DNA from: Ensifer sp. WSM1721
GTDB taxonomy: Bacteria; Pseudomonadota; Alphaproteobacteria; Rhizobiales; Rhizobiaceae
Length of the DNA stretch: 64,000 bases
Reading direction: 5' to 3'
NCBI RefSeq assembly: GCF_000513895.2
Contig: NZ_CP165782.1
Span: 434,001 to 498,000, forward strand
Positions 28,126-37,209 of this stretch are shown piece by piece; within the stretch, counting starts at the first letter, position 1; each line of letters opens with the position of its first letter. Under the pieces are notes generated by a model, which saw only the letters and a list, made by a program, of their open reading frames with translations, was not told the origin of the DNA and did no database searches. The position numbers were made by a program, and so were the translations under genes.

Positions 28126-28237
28126 TGCCCCTCGTCCGGCTGCCGCCACCTTCTCCCCGCTTGCGGCGCGAAGGGACTCGCGGCGCTCCCTCAAGCCCTC
28201 TCCCCGCCTGAGGGGAAAGGGCTGGGGTGAGGGGGCA
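28126..28237. repeat. Interspersed GC-rich mosaic repeat, copy 1
   Basis: The element starts with TGCCCCTC and ends with GAGGGGGCA. Inside are a CACCTTCTCCCCGC block and GGGACTCGCGGCG. A related copy is at 41710-41842. From memory, this is a dispersed rhizobial intergenic repeat. Confidence 0.6.
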
Positions 28238-28250
28238 TCCGCAGACCAGC

Positions 28251-29069
28251 TTAGCCCTTGCCACCAGAACTTTTTCTGTAGCTTTCGAAGAGGGCGTCGA
28301 TGTTCTTCTGATATTCCTTCTGCATTTCCAGCCCGGTGTCGAACATCTTGTTCATCGCCTGCGAGAACTGAGTGAAGGCCGGGTTTTCTGCCGGCGCCTT
28401 ATCGGAGGTGCCTGAGCTGTTGCTCATCATCTCCTGGAACGCCTTGAAGAACGGATTGTCGGCGAAAAAGTCGGGCGCCTTCGGCTTCTCCTCCGCTTTG
28501 CCCATGCCGAAAAAACCCTGCATCGCCTGGGTGAAGGGGTTGTCGAAGGGGTTCGGCGGAGGTGCCGGTTTTTTCGCTAGGCCCGTCGCCTCCATCCACT
28601 GCTGCATCAGCACCATGATCGGATTGTTGGCGAGGGCATCGCTCATCTGGCCCGTGGTCTGCTTGAACAGGCCTCCCATGAGGGTGCTCGCCATCACCGG
28701 CAGCATCTGCTTGTAGATCTCCTGACCGATCCCTGTCATCTGCGCCGCCTGCGCCGCGATCGCGCGCGACATCTCCTTCGAGCCGAAAAGCTGACCGAGG
28801 ATATCGTTGCCGTCGGCAACGCCTTGAGGCGTGAAGGCTTGTCTCATGTCCTCGAAATATTTGGCGTAATTGCCGGTCGAGAGTGCCGTGAGCAGCGCGC
28901 CGAAATCGTAAGGGTTGGTGGTGTTGCGCTTGAAGGCGGTGGAAAAGGCCGGCATCAGCGCCGCCGCGGCCTTCGCCATCTGCTCCTGCGCGAGGCCGAA
29001 TTGCTTCGCCATCAGTTCAAGGGCCTGGCCGTTCTGCGCCTGTGCGAACATGTCATAAAGCGGTGCCAT
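28251..29069 (-). CDS. DUF937 domain protein
   Basis: A 272-residue protein whose N-terminal 150 residues follow the DUF937 pattern, two repeats of small helices around YDFGALLTALSTGNYAKYFED and ILGQLFGSKEMSRAIAAQAAQMTGI. The remainder is Phe/Asn/Pro-rich with repeated NPF motifs (PNPFDNPFTQAMQGFFG, DFFADNPFFKAFQ) and a helical tail. There is no signal peptide or membrane span. The start at 29069 follows AAGGAAAC. NPF-rich linker and helix repeats suggest a scaffold or granule-associated protein, but this is inference and no function is known for the family. Confidence 0.78.
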   Translation of the reverse strand: MAPLYDMFAQAQNGQALELMAKQFGLAQEQMAKAAAALMPAFSTAFKRNTTNPYDFGALLTALSTGNYAKYFEDMRQAFTPQGVADGNDILGQLFGSKEMSRAIAAQAAQMTGIGQEIYKQMLPVMASTLMGGLFKQTTGQMSDALANNPIMVLMQQWMEATGLAKKPAPPPNPFDNPFTQAMQGFFGMGKAEEKPKAPDFFADNPFFKAFQEMMSNSSGTSDKAPAENPAFTQFSQAMNKMFDTGLEMQKEYQKNIDALFESYRKSSGGKG

Positions 29070-29192
29070 TGGCGTTTCCTTCCCGGGCGAACGACGCATG
29101 TCATTGCACTATAACGGGAATCAAGGGACTGGAAACCGCTTTTTATGGAATGCCTGCCGGAGCGGATTCGGATACCGATTCCCTTTCCTCGC

Positions 29193-30566
29193 TCAGTACT
29201 GGTATTCGGCGAATACCGGCTCGACCGATTCGTTCCAGCGGCCGTGGTAGAGCGCGAGCATGTCCTCGGCGAGCGTCGCCTTTTTCGCCAGGACTTCGTC
29301 GAGCGGCGCCAGGAATTGGCTTTCGTCGATGCCGTCGCCATTTACCCGATTGCGGCGCTTGAGACCGTCGCGCGAAATCGCGAGGACCTCGCGCGCGACG
29401 TCGAAGAGCGACATCGTCCTGAACCTGGCCGAAAGCGCCTGAGCGGGAACCGCGTTCCTAAGCGCAAGGACTTCCTTATAGGTCCAGTCGTGGGTCAACG
29501 TCTCGGCCGCCGCCAGAGCCTCCCGGTCGTAGAGCAGGCCGACCCAGAAGGCAGGGAGCGCACAGATCCGTCGCCACGGGCCGCCGTCGGCGCCGCGCAT
29601 CTCGAGGAAACGCTTCAGGCGGACATCCGGGAAGAGCGTCGAGAGGTGGTTGGTCCAGTCGCCCATATTGGGCTGCCATTCGGCGACCTCGCCCTTCAGC
29701 GCCCCATTCATGAACTGGCGGAACGTGATGTGGGTACAGTCGTGATAATGTCCGCCGCGTACGACGAAATACATCGGCACGTCGAGCGCCCATTCTGCGT
29801 AATCGACAAAACCGAAGTCCGGCTTGAAGGCCGAGGGAAGCAGGCCCGCGCGTCGATTGTCGGTGTCGCGCCAAATGTCTCCGCGCCAGGAGAGAAGCCC
29901 GTTCGGCTTGCCGTCGGTGAAGGGGGAACTCGCGAAGAGGGCGGTCGCAAGCGGCTGCAGCTTCATCGACACCTGCATCTTGCGCCGCATGTCCTCCTCG
30001 GAGGAAAAGTCGAGATTCACCTGGATCGTGCAGGTGCGGTACATCATGTCGAGGCCCTTGGTGCCGACCTTCGGCATGTAACGCGTCATGATCGCGTAAC
30101 GCGATTTCGGCATGCGCGGCGTCTCGTCAAAGGTCCATTTCGGACTGCCGCCGATGCCGAGGAAGCGGATGCCGAGCGGCTCGGCGATCTCGCGAAGAAC
30201 GGCCAGGTGCTGGTTCGATTCCTTGCAGGTCTGGTGCAGGTTCTCGAGCGGTGCGCCGGAAAGCTCGAATTGTCCGCCGGGCTCCAGCGAGATCGCGCCG
30301 TTGCCTTCGCGATCGGCAAGGCCGATGATATTGCCCTCGTCGACGATCGGCTCCCAACCATTCCTTTCGGCCATGCCGTTCAGCAGCGCCTGAATGCTGG
30401 CCTCGCCGAAATAGGGCACGGGACTGTTGTCCGCCTTGAAGAAGGCGAATTTCTCGTGCTCCGTGCCGATCCGAAACTTCTCCTCCGGCTTTGAGCCTGA
30501 TGCCAGATAGGCGGTCAGGTCAGCGACAGAGGTAACCGGCGTCTGGTCGGTGGTATCTCGGGCCAT
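29193..30566 (-). CDS. gshA: Glutamate-cysteine ligase, plant/alphaproteobacterial type
   Basis: A 457-residue enzyme for the first step of glutathione synthesis, ATP-dependent joining of glutamate and cysteine. Length and segments such as FRIGTEHEKFAF, SLEPGGQFELSG, FLGIGGSPKW and TIQVNLDFSSEEDM are typical of the plant-type GCS2 family found in rhizobia rather than the E. coli type. The ATG is preceded by a GAC/GGC-rich stretch without a strong ribosome site. Glutathione is needed for stress tolerance and nodulation in Sinorhizobium. The gene has 144 bp before rsmE upstream and is probably a separate transcript. Confidence 0.92.
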   Translation of the reverse strand: MARDTTDQTPVTSVADLTAYLASGSKPEEKFRIGTEHEKFAFFKADNSPVPYFGEASIQALLNGMAERNGWEPIVDEGNIIGLADREGNGAISLEPGGQFELSGAPLENLHQTCKESNQHLAVLREIAEPLGIRFLGIGGSPKWTFDETPRMPKSRYAIMTRYMPKVGTKGLDMMYRTCTIQVNLDFSSEEDMRRKMQVSMKLQPLATALFASSPFTDGKPNGLLSWRGDIWRDTDNRRAGLLPSAFKPDFGFVDYAEWALDVPMYFVVRGGHYHDCTHITFRQFMNGALKGEVAEWQPNMGDWTNHLSTLFPDVRLKRFLEMRGADGGPWRRICALPAFWVGLLYDREALAAAETLTHDWTYKEVLALRNAVPAQALSARFRTMSLFDVAREVLAISRDGLKRRNRVNGDGIDESQFLAPLDEVLAKKATLAEDMLALYHGRWNESVEPVFAEYQY

Positions 30567-30710
30567 ATTCGTCTTCTTTGCCTGGGCGGCTCCTGCCGAT
30601 CAGCAGGAGTGGATGGAGGGTGCTTGAACCGGAATCAAGTGCGGTGCAAGTCAATTTCTTTCAAGATGTCCTCAAAAAAACTCCGCGAAGATTTTGCGAC
30701 AAAACGCCAT

Positions 30711-31448
30711 CTATCGCCAGTCGCCGATCGACGCCTGAATGACCGCCATTGCCGCGACCGCCGCGGTATCGGCGCGTAGGATACGCGGCCCGAGCGGGAT
30801 CGCCGTCACGAAATCGAGACTGTGCAAGAGCGTTCGCTCGGCCTCTGAAAAGCCGCCTTCCGGACCGATCAGGAGCGCAAGCCGGCGTTCGCTGATACCG
30901 TTGAGGATAGGCAGCGGGTTCTGGCTTTCATTGCCCTCGTCGCAGAAGATGATGCGCCGGTCGCGGGGCCAATTCGCCAGAAGATCTTCAAGCTTCCGCG
31001 GCGCCTCGACGGCGGGGATGCCGAGGACGCCGCATTGCTCGGCCGCCTCGACGACATTGGCACGAACGCGGTCGAGGCTGGCGACCTTGCCCTGTACGTG
31101 CTGCGTCATCACAGGCTGAAGCACGCCGGCTCCCATTTCGACGGCTTTCTGTATGAGATAGTCGAGACGGCCGACCTTGAGCGGCGCGAAGAGGTAGACG
31201 AGATCGTAAGGGAGTGGTTGCGGGCGCGTCTGTTCGACTGCCGTCAGGACCGCCTGTTTGCGCGAAGGCATGGAAAGCTCCGCCCGCCACTCGCCATCCC
31301 GGCCGTTGAACACGAGGAGCGAGGAGCCCTCATTGAAGCGGAGCACGTTGACGAGGTAGTTGAACTGCTCTCTCGTGGCCTCGTGCCTTGCGCCGGCGTG
31401 AAGCGGACTCTCGACGAACAGTCGCTGCATGCGAAAGTTGGCGCGCAT
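30711..31448 (-). CDS. rsmE: 16S rRNA (uracil-1498-N3)-methyltransferase RsmE
   Basis: A 245-residue SPOUT-class methyltransferase that modifies U1498 in the decoding region of 16S rRNA. The PUA-like N-terminus runs to about residue 75. The knotted SAM-binding domain shows [14 protein letters not shown] and [22 protein letters not shown]. The start at 31448 follows TAGGTGA and lies 8 bp after the stop of the phosphate transporter gene, so rsmE is probably cotranscribed from the pit promoter. A longer frame from 31682 overlaps pit and is rejected. Confidence 0.92.
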   Translation of the reverse strand: MRANFRMQRLFVESPLHAGARHEATREQFNYLVNVLRFNEGSSLLVFNGRDGEWRAELSMPSRKQAVLTAVEQTRPQPLPYDLVYLFAPLKVGRLDYLIQKAVEMGAGVLQPVMTQHVQGKVASLDRVRANVVEAAEQCGVLGIPAVEAPRKLEDLLANWPRDRRIIFCDEGNESQNPLPILNGISERRLALLIGPEGGFSEAERTLLHSLDFVTAIPLGPRILRADTAAVAAMAVIQASIGDWR

Positions 31449-31456
31449 TTGGTCAC

Positions 31457-32962
31457 CTACAGAAAAAGGCCGGAAAGGATGAAGTAGACGACGGCGGAAA
31501 GCAGCGCCGATACGGGAACCGTAATCACCCAGGCTGCAACGATCGTCAGGAAATAGGAGCGGCGCACCAGCCGGCGGCGGCGCACCTCGGCGAAGTTCGT
31601 TTCGACCTTCTCCATGAAGTCGGCGTGGCCGGTCCTGCGGCGGACATATTCGAGCCTTCGCTTGGAGCGCCGCGTATACCATTCACGGAAGAAGCCGACG
31701 CCGAAGACGGCGCCGACCGCGGTGTGGGTCGAGCTGATCGGCAGCCCGAGGGCCGAAGCGAGCAGCACAGTGATCGCCGTCGCGAGCGCCACGCAGAAGG
31801 CCCGCATCGGATTGAGACGCGTGATCTCCTCGCCGACGACGCGGATGAGCAGCGGTCCGTAGAGCGTGAGGCCGAGCGAAATGCCGAGCGCGCCGATGAG
31901 CAGCACCCAGAAAGGCGCCTCCGATCGCGCCGTCGAGGCGACGCCGTTGACGGCGGAGACGATCGCCGACAGGGGGCCGATCGCGTTCGACACGTCGTTG
32001 GCGCCGTGCGCGAAGGAGAGCAGTGCTGCAGCGAAGATGAGCGGCAGGCGGAACAGCTTGCGCAGCGACTGGTTGCGGTTGTCGAGACCTTCCGACTGGC
32101 GGTGGATCCACGGCTTCGACAAGACGTAACAAGCGGCGCCGGCCAATACACCGATCGACAGCGCGGTCGGAAGCGAGATAAACGTCACATGATCCAGGGC
32201 AAAGACCGCCACATAGGCAGTGAAGCATCCTGCCGTCACGCCGAGAACGACCGGCATCCAGCGCCGGGCGGCGGCGATCTTGTCGTCGCGATATATGACG
32301 AATTCCTTGAGAAAGGCGAGAATGAGCGCAGCGATGGCGCCACCGAGCAGGGGAGACACCGACCAGCTGGCGGTGATGCCGGCGATCGACCACCATTTGA
32401 CGCTGGCAAAGCCAGCGGCGGCGAGGCCCGCCCCGACGATGCCGCCGACGATGGAGTGCGTGGTCGAGACCGGTGCGCGCGAATAGGTGGCGATATTGAT
32501 CCAGATCGCCGATGAGATCAGCGCGGACATCATCACCCAGACCAGCGTCTCGGCGGTCAAGAGCTGCGTGCCATCGACGATACCGGCTTCGATGGTAAGC
32601 GTGACACGGCGCCCGGCGATCAGCGCACCGGCGATCTCGAACACCGCGGCGATCGAGAGCGCGGTCGCCATCGACATGGCTTTCGCACCAACCGCCGCGC
32701 CGACGTTGTTCGTCACGTCGTTGGCGCCGATGTTCATCGCCATGTAGCCCGCGACCGCTGCCGCAGCAATGACGACGGCCATGCCGGACGCGCCGGTGAA
32801 ATAGCTCGCGGCGAAACCCATGCTGAGGATCAGGAAGAGAGCTGCGAGACCCGGCGCCGCCAGGCGGCGCATGACATGATGCGACGCCTCCTCGGCAAGA
32901 CTGAACTTGTCGAGGTCCTTGTCGATCGTCAGCTTCTCCAGACGCGGGCGCGGCTTGGCCAC
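31457..32962 (-). CDS. Inorganic phosphate transporter, PiT family
   Basis: A 501-residue symporter with about 12 hydrophobic segments. The duplicated PiT signature is present twice: [21 protein letters not shown] near residue 80 and [18 protein letters not shown] in the C-terminal half. It belongs to the PiT family, with a proton- or sodium-coupled low-affinity phosphate uptake role. GTG start at 32962 with GGAGAA upstream. A cytoplasmic N-terminal stretch of about 30 residues precedes the first helix. No PhoU-like gene is next to it, unlike some rhizobial orfA-pit pairs. It leads the pit-rsmE unit. Confidence 0.9.
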   Translation of the reverse strand: MAKPRPRLEKLTIDKDLDKFSLAEEASHHVMRRLAAPGLAALFLILSMGFAASYFTGASGMAVVIAAAAVAGYMAMNIGANDVTNNVGAAVGAKAMSMATALSIAAVFEIAGALIAGRRVTLTIEAGIVDGTQLLTAETLVWVMMSALISSAIWINIATYSRAPVSTTHSIVGGIVGAGLAAAGFASVKWWSIAGITASWSVSPLLGGAIAALILAFLKEFVIYRDDKIAAARRWMPVVLGVTAGCFTAYVAVFALDHVTFISLPTALSIGVLAGAACYVLSKPWIHRQSEGLDNRNQSLRKLFRLPLIFAAALLSFAHGANDVSNAIGPLSAIVSAVNGVASTARSEAPFWVLLIGALGISLGLTLYGPLLIRVVGEEITRLNPMRAFCVALATAITVLLASALGLPISSTHTAVGAVFGVGFFREWYTRRSKRRLEYVRRRTGHADFMEKVETNFAEVRRRRLVRRSYFLTIVAAWVITVPVSALLSAVVYFILSGLFL

Positions 32963-33088
32963 TAGGTGTTCTCCATCGTGATGATCGCAGTAGCGGCAGC
33001 GGCCGGCGCATTCAAGCGGAATTGAGGAGGACGGGACTAGGCGGGGGGACGAAGCCCTGCCGATGCGCAAGGCGCGCCGGGATCGGCG

Positions 33089-33595
33089 TTAGTCCTTGGT
33101 GGTCTTCTGCTTCGGCTCCGGAGTGGCAGTCATCCGTTCGCCGAAGCCGAGGACGAGCTCCTTCAGTGAAGGCTCGGCCACGCGGCTGGCTGCCTCCTGG
33201 TAGTCGACCCACTCGAGTCGTCTGGCGCCCTTTTCCGGGAAGTTCTTGCAGAAGTCCTCGACTTCAAGCGCGTGCACCTGCACCTTGCAGGAAATCGCCA
33301 GGCCATGATCCATGCGCTTCTGGTAGACATAGGAGCCGATCGCGGCCCTATGCGCCTTGCCCTTGACTCCGGCCTCTTCGTAGGCCTCGCGTTCGGCGAC
33401 CTCGTGCGCCCGCTTTCCCTGCATCGGCCATCCCTTGGGGATGACCCAGCGTCCCGTATCGCGGCTGGTGATCAGCAGGATTTCGAGCGCGTTGGTCTTC
33501 TTGCGGAAACGGTAGCACAATGCGGCATACTGCATGCGCGCCGGGCGACGCAGCATCAGATGCACATCAGAGGCCAGCCGATGCAAGATGTTCAA
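33089..33595 (-). CDS. NUDIX hydrolase (diphosphoinositol-polyphosphate-phosphatase-like)
   Basis: A 168-residue hydrolase of nucleoside diphosphates linked to other groups. The NUDIX helix is GKRAHEVAEREAYEEAGV, preceded by VIPKGWPMQ. The REAYEEAGV core is complete, but the first Glu of the box appears as Lys, so the box is slightly degenerate. Basic N-terminal residues resemble the rhizobial DIPP/Aps-like subgroup. A TTG start at 33595 is chosen because AAGGAG (33611-33606) lies ten bases ahead; the first ATG (33556) has no such site. It precedes pit on the same strand (gap 126 bp). Confidence 0.8.
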   Translation of the reverse strand: MNILHRLASDVHLMLRRPARMQYAALCYRFRKKTNALEILLITSRDTGRWVIPKGWPMQGKRAHEVAEREAYEEAGVKGKAHRAAIGSYVYQKRMDHGLAISCKVQVHALEVEDFCKNFPEKGARRLEWVDYQEAASRVAEPSLKELVLGFGERMTATPEPKQKTTKD

Positions 33596-33605
33596 GGCGC
33601 GAATA

Positions 33606-33611
33606 CTCCTT
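33606..33611 (-). promoter_or_regulatory. Ribosome-binding site deciding the NUDIX start
   Basis: AAGGAG on the minus strand, ten bases ahead of the TTG at 33595. Alternative ATG codons at 33556 and 33535 lack a comparable site. Confidence 0.7.
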
Positions 33612-33897
33612 ATGCGGGCGAATCGGCAGCAATCAGTTACCTTAAGTGTATGCCTTACTTGCCTTACCTTCAAATGAAGTTGCTTTGAAAAGAATAACCG
33701 CTGAAAAGGCGCTGCGGTTCCGACGCAAGCGCGGTCCATTTCAGAACAGCTCGGAATACATGTAATGCGCCGATCTGGCCCTTGCCAGGATGCGACATTG
33801 CTGTGCGCAGCGGCGCGAGCGGTGCGGTTTTCGGTATGTGGTGGCAACAGGGCCGTAAGAAGGAGTTCCCCGGAGCTTCGCGGCGGTTGGGGTGCCG
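33612..33897. other. Intergenic region upstream of NUDIX gene
   Basis: This spacer follows the FadR-family gene and holds the NUDIX promoter. On the minus strand GTAAGGCAAGTAAGGCA gives two GTAAGGCA copies 9 bp apart, a possible activator site. No gene is supported; short open frames overlap nothing recognisable. Confidence 0.35.
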
Positions 33898-34695
33898 TTA
33901 CGATCCGGCGCGGCCGCGTTGCTGCAGGCGCAGCCGTGCCACGCGCGCCCAGTCGCCGCTACGCTCCGCCTCGCGCGCGGCCGCCGCGACGAAATCGATA
34001 TGGCTCTGCGCGGCTGCCTTGGCCGCCTTCGCGTCACCGGCCATGATGGCCGCGTAGATCGCCTCGTGCTGCGCGAGAAGCTGGTCGCGCGCGCCCGGCG
34101 CACCGAAGACCGAGTTGCGATGGAAGAAGATGCCCTGCGTCAGGAGGCGGTAGCAGGCCCTGAGCGTGTGCAGCAGGATGATGTTATGGGCGCTTTCTCC
34201 GATCGCATTGTGCAACTCGACGTCGGCTTCGAGTTCCTCGTCGAAGTTGCCGCTCTCATGTGCGGCGCGCATGCGTTCGATGACGCGGGTGAGGATGTCG
34301 CGGTCGAAGTCCGTGGCGCGCTTTGCGGCGAGCTCCGCCGTCAGTCCTTCGAGTTCGCGCCGATATTCGAGATAGTCCTGCGTTGCCTTGTGATGGCGTC
34401 CGATGAGCTCGATCAGCGGTTTCGAGAAGATCTGGCCGACCACGTCGGCGACGAATGTCCCTCCGCCGTGCCAGCTTTCGACGAGGCCGCGCGCTTCCAG
34501 TTCCTTGAGCGCCTCGCGCAGGATCGGCCGCGATACGTCGAACCGCTTCGACAGCTCCCTCTCGCCCGGAAGCCGGTCGCCGTCCCGCAGTACCCCCTCG
34601 AGGATCAGAAGCTCGATCTGCTGCACGACCTCGTCCGCCGTCCGGCTGTGGCTGATGCGCGAATAGAGGTCGGTCTGGTCTTCGGTCACGGCCAT
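33898..34695 (-). CDS. FadR/GntR-family transcriptional regulator (GlcC/LldR-like)
   Basis: A 265-residue GntR regulator of the FadR subfamily. The N-terminal winged helix reads LPGERELSKRFDVSRPILREALKELEARGLVESWHGGGTFV. The C-terminal FCD domain is all-helical and carries the metal/ligand acidic and His positions (ELEADVELHNAIGESAHN, QLLAQHEAIYAAI). The start at 34695 follows GGGAG. FadR-type regulators near glycolate, lactate or pyruvate genes respond to those acids. A GTGG-N13-CCAC palindrome at its own promoter recurs at the glcD promoter 2.4 kb away, so control of glcDEF is likely but inferred. Confidence 0.88.
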   Translation of the reverse strand: MAVTEDQTDLYSRISHSRTADEVVQQIELLILEGVLRDGDRLPGERELSKRFDVSRPILREALKELEARGLVESWHGGGTFVADVVGQIFSKPLIELIGRHHKATQDYLEYRRELEGLTAELAAKRATDFDRDILTRVIERMRAAHESGNFDEELEADVELHNAIGESAHNIILLHTLRACYRLLTQGIFFHRNSVFGAPGARDQLLAQHEAIYAAIMAGDAKAAKAAAQSHIDFVAAAAREAERSGDWARVARLRLQQRGRAGS

Positions 34696-34777
34696 ATCTC
34701 CCGGGAGCGGTGAGGAAAAGCATGCGGTCTTCCGCTCGCCTGCCGCTCCCTTGCGGCAATCTAGCAGTCCCGGCAAA

Positions 34778-34798
34778 GTGGTCAAATTGATTGTCCAC
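34778..34798. promoter_or_regulatory. Operator candidate GTGG-N13-CCAC, copy 1
   Basis: GTGG (34778-34781) and CCAC (34795-34798) enclose 13 bp. The palindrome extends outward to the 10-bp perfect arms GGCAAAGTGG (34772-34781) and CCACTTTGCC (34795-34804). It lies between the FadR-family gene and DUF3422, a divergent pair. The inner TGGTCAA/TTGTCCA is the TGGT-ACCA type used by FadR-family proteins. Confidence 0.55.
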
Positions 34799-34898
34799 TT
34801 TGCCGCCGCCACACTGACAAAAGTCAAGCTGCGTCAATGCGTCCTGTTCTTTTTGCTCGGTTGGTTGATAAGAAAGTGATGATGAACGCGTGAGGGGG

Positions 34899-36185
34899 AT
34901 GAAGCGCTTCATGTCGAAGGGCAGTTTTGCATTTCCGGTGGCGCCCTTGCGTGCCCAGGTGCTCGGCGAAGTTCATTCGCGGCCCTATGCGTTGGTCACG
35001 ACGCCACGCGTCATCTTTCAACTCGCTTTCATGACCGAGGGCGGCGCGATCGTCGATCATGCCGTGCTTTCCGAGCTATCGCGCTCGCGCGGCATCGCGC
35101 CACCCGGACGCGACGCCAATCACCATGCGATGCCCTGGGGCCAGGGGACGCTGCGCTGGGAACGACACACGGAATTTTCCACCTATTTCTGGGACGCGCC
35201 GGCGCCGGAGCGCTTCGGCGGCGAAGTGCCGATCCATCCCTTCGGCGACGGCTTTTCGCCGCCGGGTTCGCTGATTTCCGGTATTCGGCTGGAAATTCGG
35301 CCCGATTCGCCCGAGGCACGCGAGGCAATCAAGGCCTTCGATCCGACGAGCCTCTGTTACAGCGAAACCAAGAACGGCCAGGCGGTACTTTTGACCGACT
35401 TTCGCCAGAACGGCGACGGCCTCACACAGATCCTCGTCATCGACCGCGGCATGACCGAGGCAGGAACAGGCGCCCTGGTGCAGCGTCTGCTCGATATCGA
35501 GACCTATCGCACGTTGGCCATGCTCGGCCTGCCGCTCGCGCAGTCGCTCTCGCCGGAAATCCGCCGCACCGAGGATGGCCTGACCGCCGTCACGCAGCGG
35601 ATGAAGGAGAATGTCCGCGAGGAGGCCGACGAGATGCTGGCCGAAATCACGCGGCTGGCCGCCGATCTGGAGGCCGGCGCCGCCTTGAGCCTTTATCGCT
35701 TCGGCGCAAGCCGCGCCTATTACGGCATCGTCCAGGAGCGCATTCGCACGCTTTCCGAAACGCCCGTGCCCGGCTACGAGACGATAGGCACCTTTCTCGA
35801 ACGCAGGCTGGCGCCGGCGATGCGCACCTGCCAATCGGTCGAGGAGCGGCAGGAGAATCTCTCGCGCAAGCTCGCCCGCGCAACGGCGCTCTTGAGAAGC
35901 TGGATTGACGTCGAGCTCGAACGCCAGAACAGCGCGCTTCTAAATTCGATGGATCGTCGCGCCAAGCTGCAATTGCGCCTGCAGCAGACCGTCGAAGGGC
36001 TGTCGGTGGCCGCCATTTCCTATTACGTCGTCGGGCTCTTCGGCTATCTTGCAAAGCCGCTGAGCCACCAGATTCCGGTCGATCCCGGCGTGCTCACCGG
36101 CTTCGCCGTTCCGTTCGCGGTCGTCGGCGTCTGGCTCATCGTACGACGCATTCGCCGCCATCACGAGGAAAGTGCGCAGAAATAG
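34899..36185 (+). CDS. DUF3422 family membrane-anchored protein
   Basis: About 428 residues. The soluble N-terminal part (VLGEVHSRPYALVTTPRVIFQLAFM, then HTEFSTYFWD) is the signature of DUF3422. A central helical region (about 200-345) includes a coiled-coil-like stretch, and two hydrophobic segments near the C-terminus (AAISYYVVGLFGYLA and VLTGFAVPFAVVGVWLIV) anchor it in the inner membrane. Start is uncertain among GTG 34890, ATG 34899 and ATG 34911, all after a GAGGGGG stretch. It shares its promoter region with the FadR-family regulator, divergently. Function unknown. Confidence 0.8.
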   Translation: MKRFMSKGSFAFPVAPLRAQVLGEVHSRPYALVTTPRVIFQLAFMTEGGAIVDHAVLSELSRSRGIAPPGRDANHHAMPWGQGTLRWERHTEFSTYFWDAPAPERFGGEVPIHPFGDGFSPPGSLISGIRLEIRPDSPEAREAIKAFDPTSLCYSETKNGQAVLLTDFRQNGDGLTQILVIDRGMTEAGTGALVQRLLDIETYRTLAMLGLPLAQSLSPEIRRTEDGLTAVTQRMKENVREEADEMLAEITRLAADLEAGAALSLYRFGASRAYYGIVQERIRTLSETPVPGYETIGTFLERRLAPAMRTCQSVEERQENLSRKLARATALLRSWIDVELERQNSALLNSMDRRAKLQLRLQQTVEGLSVAAISYYVVGLFGYLAKPLSHQIPVDPGVLTGFAVPFAVVGVWLIVRRIRRHHEESAQK

Positions 36186-36202
36186 TGGCCGCTGTCGCGC
36201 GG

Positions 36203-37099
36203 CTATCGCTCCCAGTAGGGCACCGGACCGTAGAGACTGGCGAGATAGTCGATGAAAAGCCGCACCTTCGCCGGCAGGAATTGACGGCTTGGATAGACGG
36301 CGGAGAGCGAGAGCCCGCGCGATCCCTCCCATTGCTGCAGCACCTGGACGAGGCGCCCGTCCCGTAATTCCTTGCCGATATCCCAGGTGGAACGAAGCGC
36401 GATGCCGGCGCCGGCAATCACCGCCTCACGGATGATCTCTGAAGAATTCGTGACGAGCGGACCCTCCGGCCGGTAGGAGAGGCTGCCGTCCGGCCCTTCC
36501 AGTTTCCAATTGTCGTTGTTGTGCGCCGGCAGGCAGATGTGGTTCGCGAGATCGCCGATCTCTTTCGGCACGCCATATCGGTCAATGTAGCTCGGCGCCG
36601 CGCAAAGCAGACGGCGCACCGGCGCGAGCTTGCGGGCGACGAGGCTCGAGTCGCCGAGTTCGCCGATACGGACGGCAAGGTCGAAGCCTTGGGCGACGAT
36701 ATCGGTGAAATCGTCGCTGAGGACGATGTGGAGCTTGAGGTCAGGGTGGTCCTTCATGAAGCCGGTCAGATGCGGGGCGATGTGCATGCGGCCGAAGGAT
36801 GTGGGTGCCGAGATGCGGAGCGTTCCCTGGGCCTGGGACGACCGTCCCGAGGCATAGGCCTCGGCTTCCTCGATGCCCGCGAGAATGCCGAGCACGCGGT
36901 CATAGAAACCCTGGCCGGCTTCGGTCAGCGAGATTTGCCGTGTGGTTCGTTGCAGGAGCCTTGTCCCGAGCCGGTCCTCGAGTCGCTTGATGCGCTTGGA
37001 GATCACCGCCGCGGAAAAGCCGAGCGCGCGACCCGCCGCCGACATGCTGCCGGTCGACACGACACGCGCGAAGATTTCGAGGTCGCCGAGATTCGTCAT
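36203..37099 (-). CDS. LysR-family transcriptional regulator
   Basis: A 298-residue LysR protein of the LeuO/DsdC-like subgroup with the winged helix LEIFARVVSTGSMSAAGRALGFSAAVISKRIKRLEDRLG. The effector domain begins at about 92 (GTLRISAPTSFGRMHIAPHL). The ATG at 37099 follows an in-frame TTG at 37102. It is divergent from glcD, with the intergenic spacer 37100-37209 between them containing the GTGG-N13-CCAC palindrome, so it could act on glcDEF along with the FadR-type regulator. Its effector is unknown. Confidence 0.88.
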   Translation of the reverse strand: MTNLGDLEIFARVVSTGSMSAAGRALGFSAAVISKRIKRLEDRLGTRLLQRTTRQISLTEAGQGFYDRVLGILAGIEEAEAYASGRSSQAQGTLRISAPTSFGRMHIAPHLTGFMKDHPDLKLHIVLSDDFTDIVAQGFDLAVRIGELGDSSLVARKLAPVRRLLCAAPSYIDRYGVPKEIGDLANHICLPAHNNDNWKLEGPDGSLSYRPEGPLVTNSSEIIREAVIAGAGIALRSTWDIGKELRDGRLVQVLQQWEGSRGLSLSAVYPSRQFLPAKVRLFIDYLASLYGPVPYWER

Positions 37100-37161
37100 C
37101 AATCTTGACCATTGTTTCCAAAAGCGAAAAGATCATTAGCATTTGCCGCGTCACCTTCCCA

Positions 37162-37182
37162 GTGGTAAACAAAAAATACCAC
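37162..37182. promoter_or_regulatory. Operator candidate GTGG-N13-CCAC, copy 2
   Basis: GTGGTA (37162-37167) and TACCAC (37177-37182) form a perfect 6-bp palindrome around 9 A-rich bases, 28 bp upstream of the glcD start. It has the same outer GTGG-N13-CCAC arrangement as the site at 34778-34798. Confidence 0.6.
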
Positions 37183-37209
37183 CTGCGGCGCATTTGGTTG
37201 GAGGAGCTC

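Noticed and set aside
31388..32515. A 375-codon open frame on the plus strand
   Set aside because: It lies antisense across the phosphate-transporter gene and the start of rsmE and has no recognisable fold.
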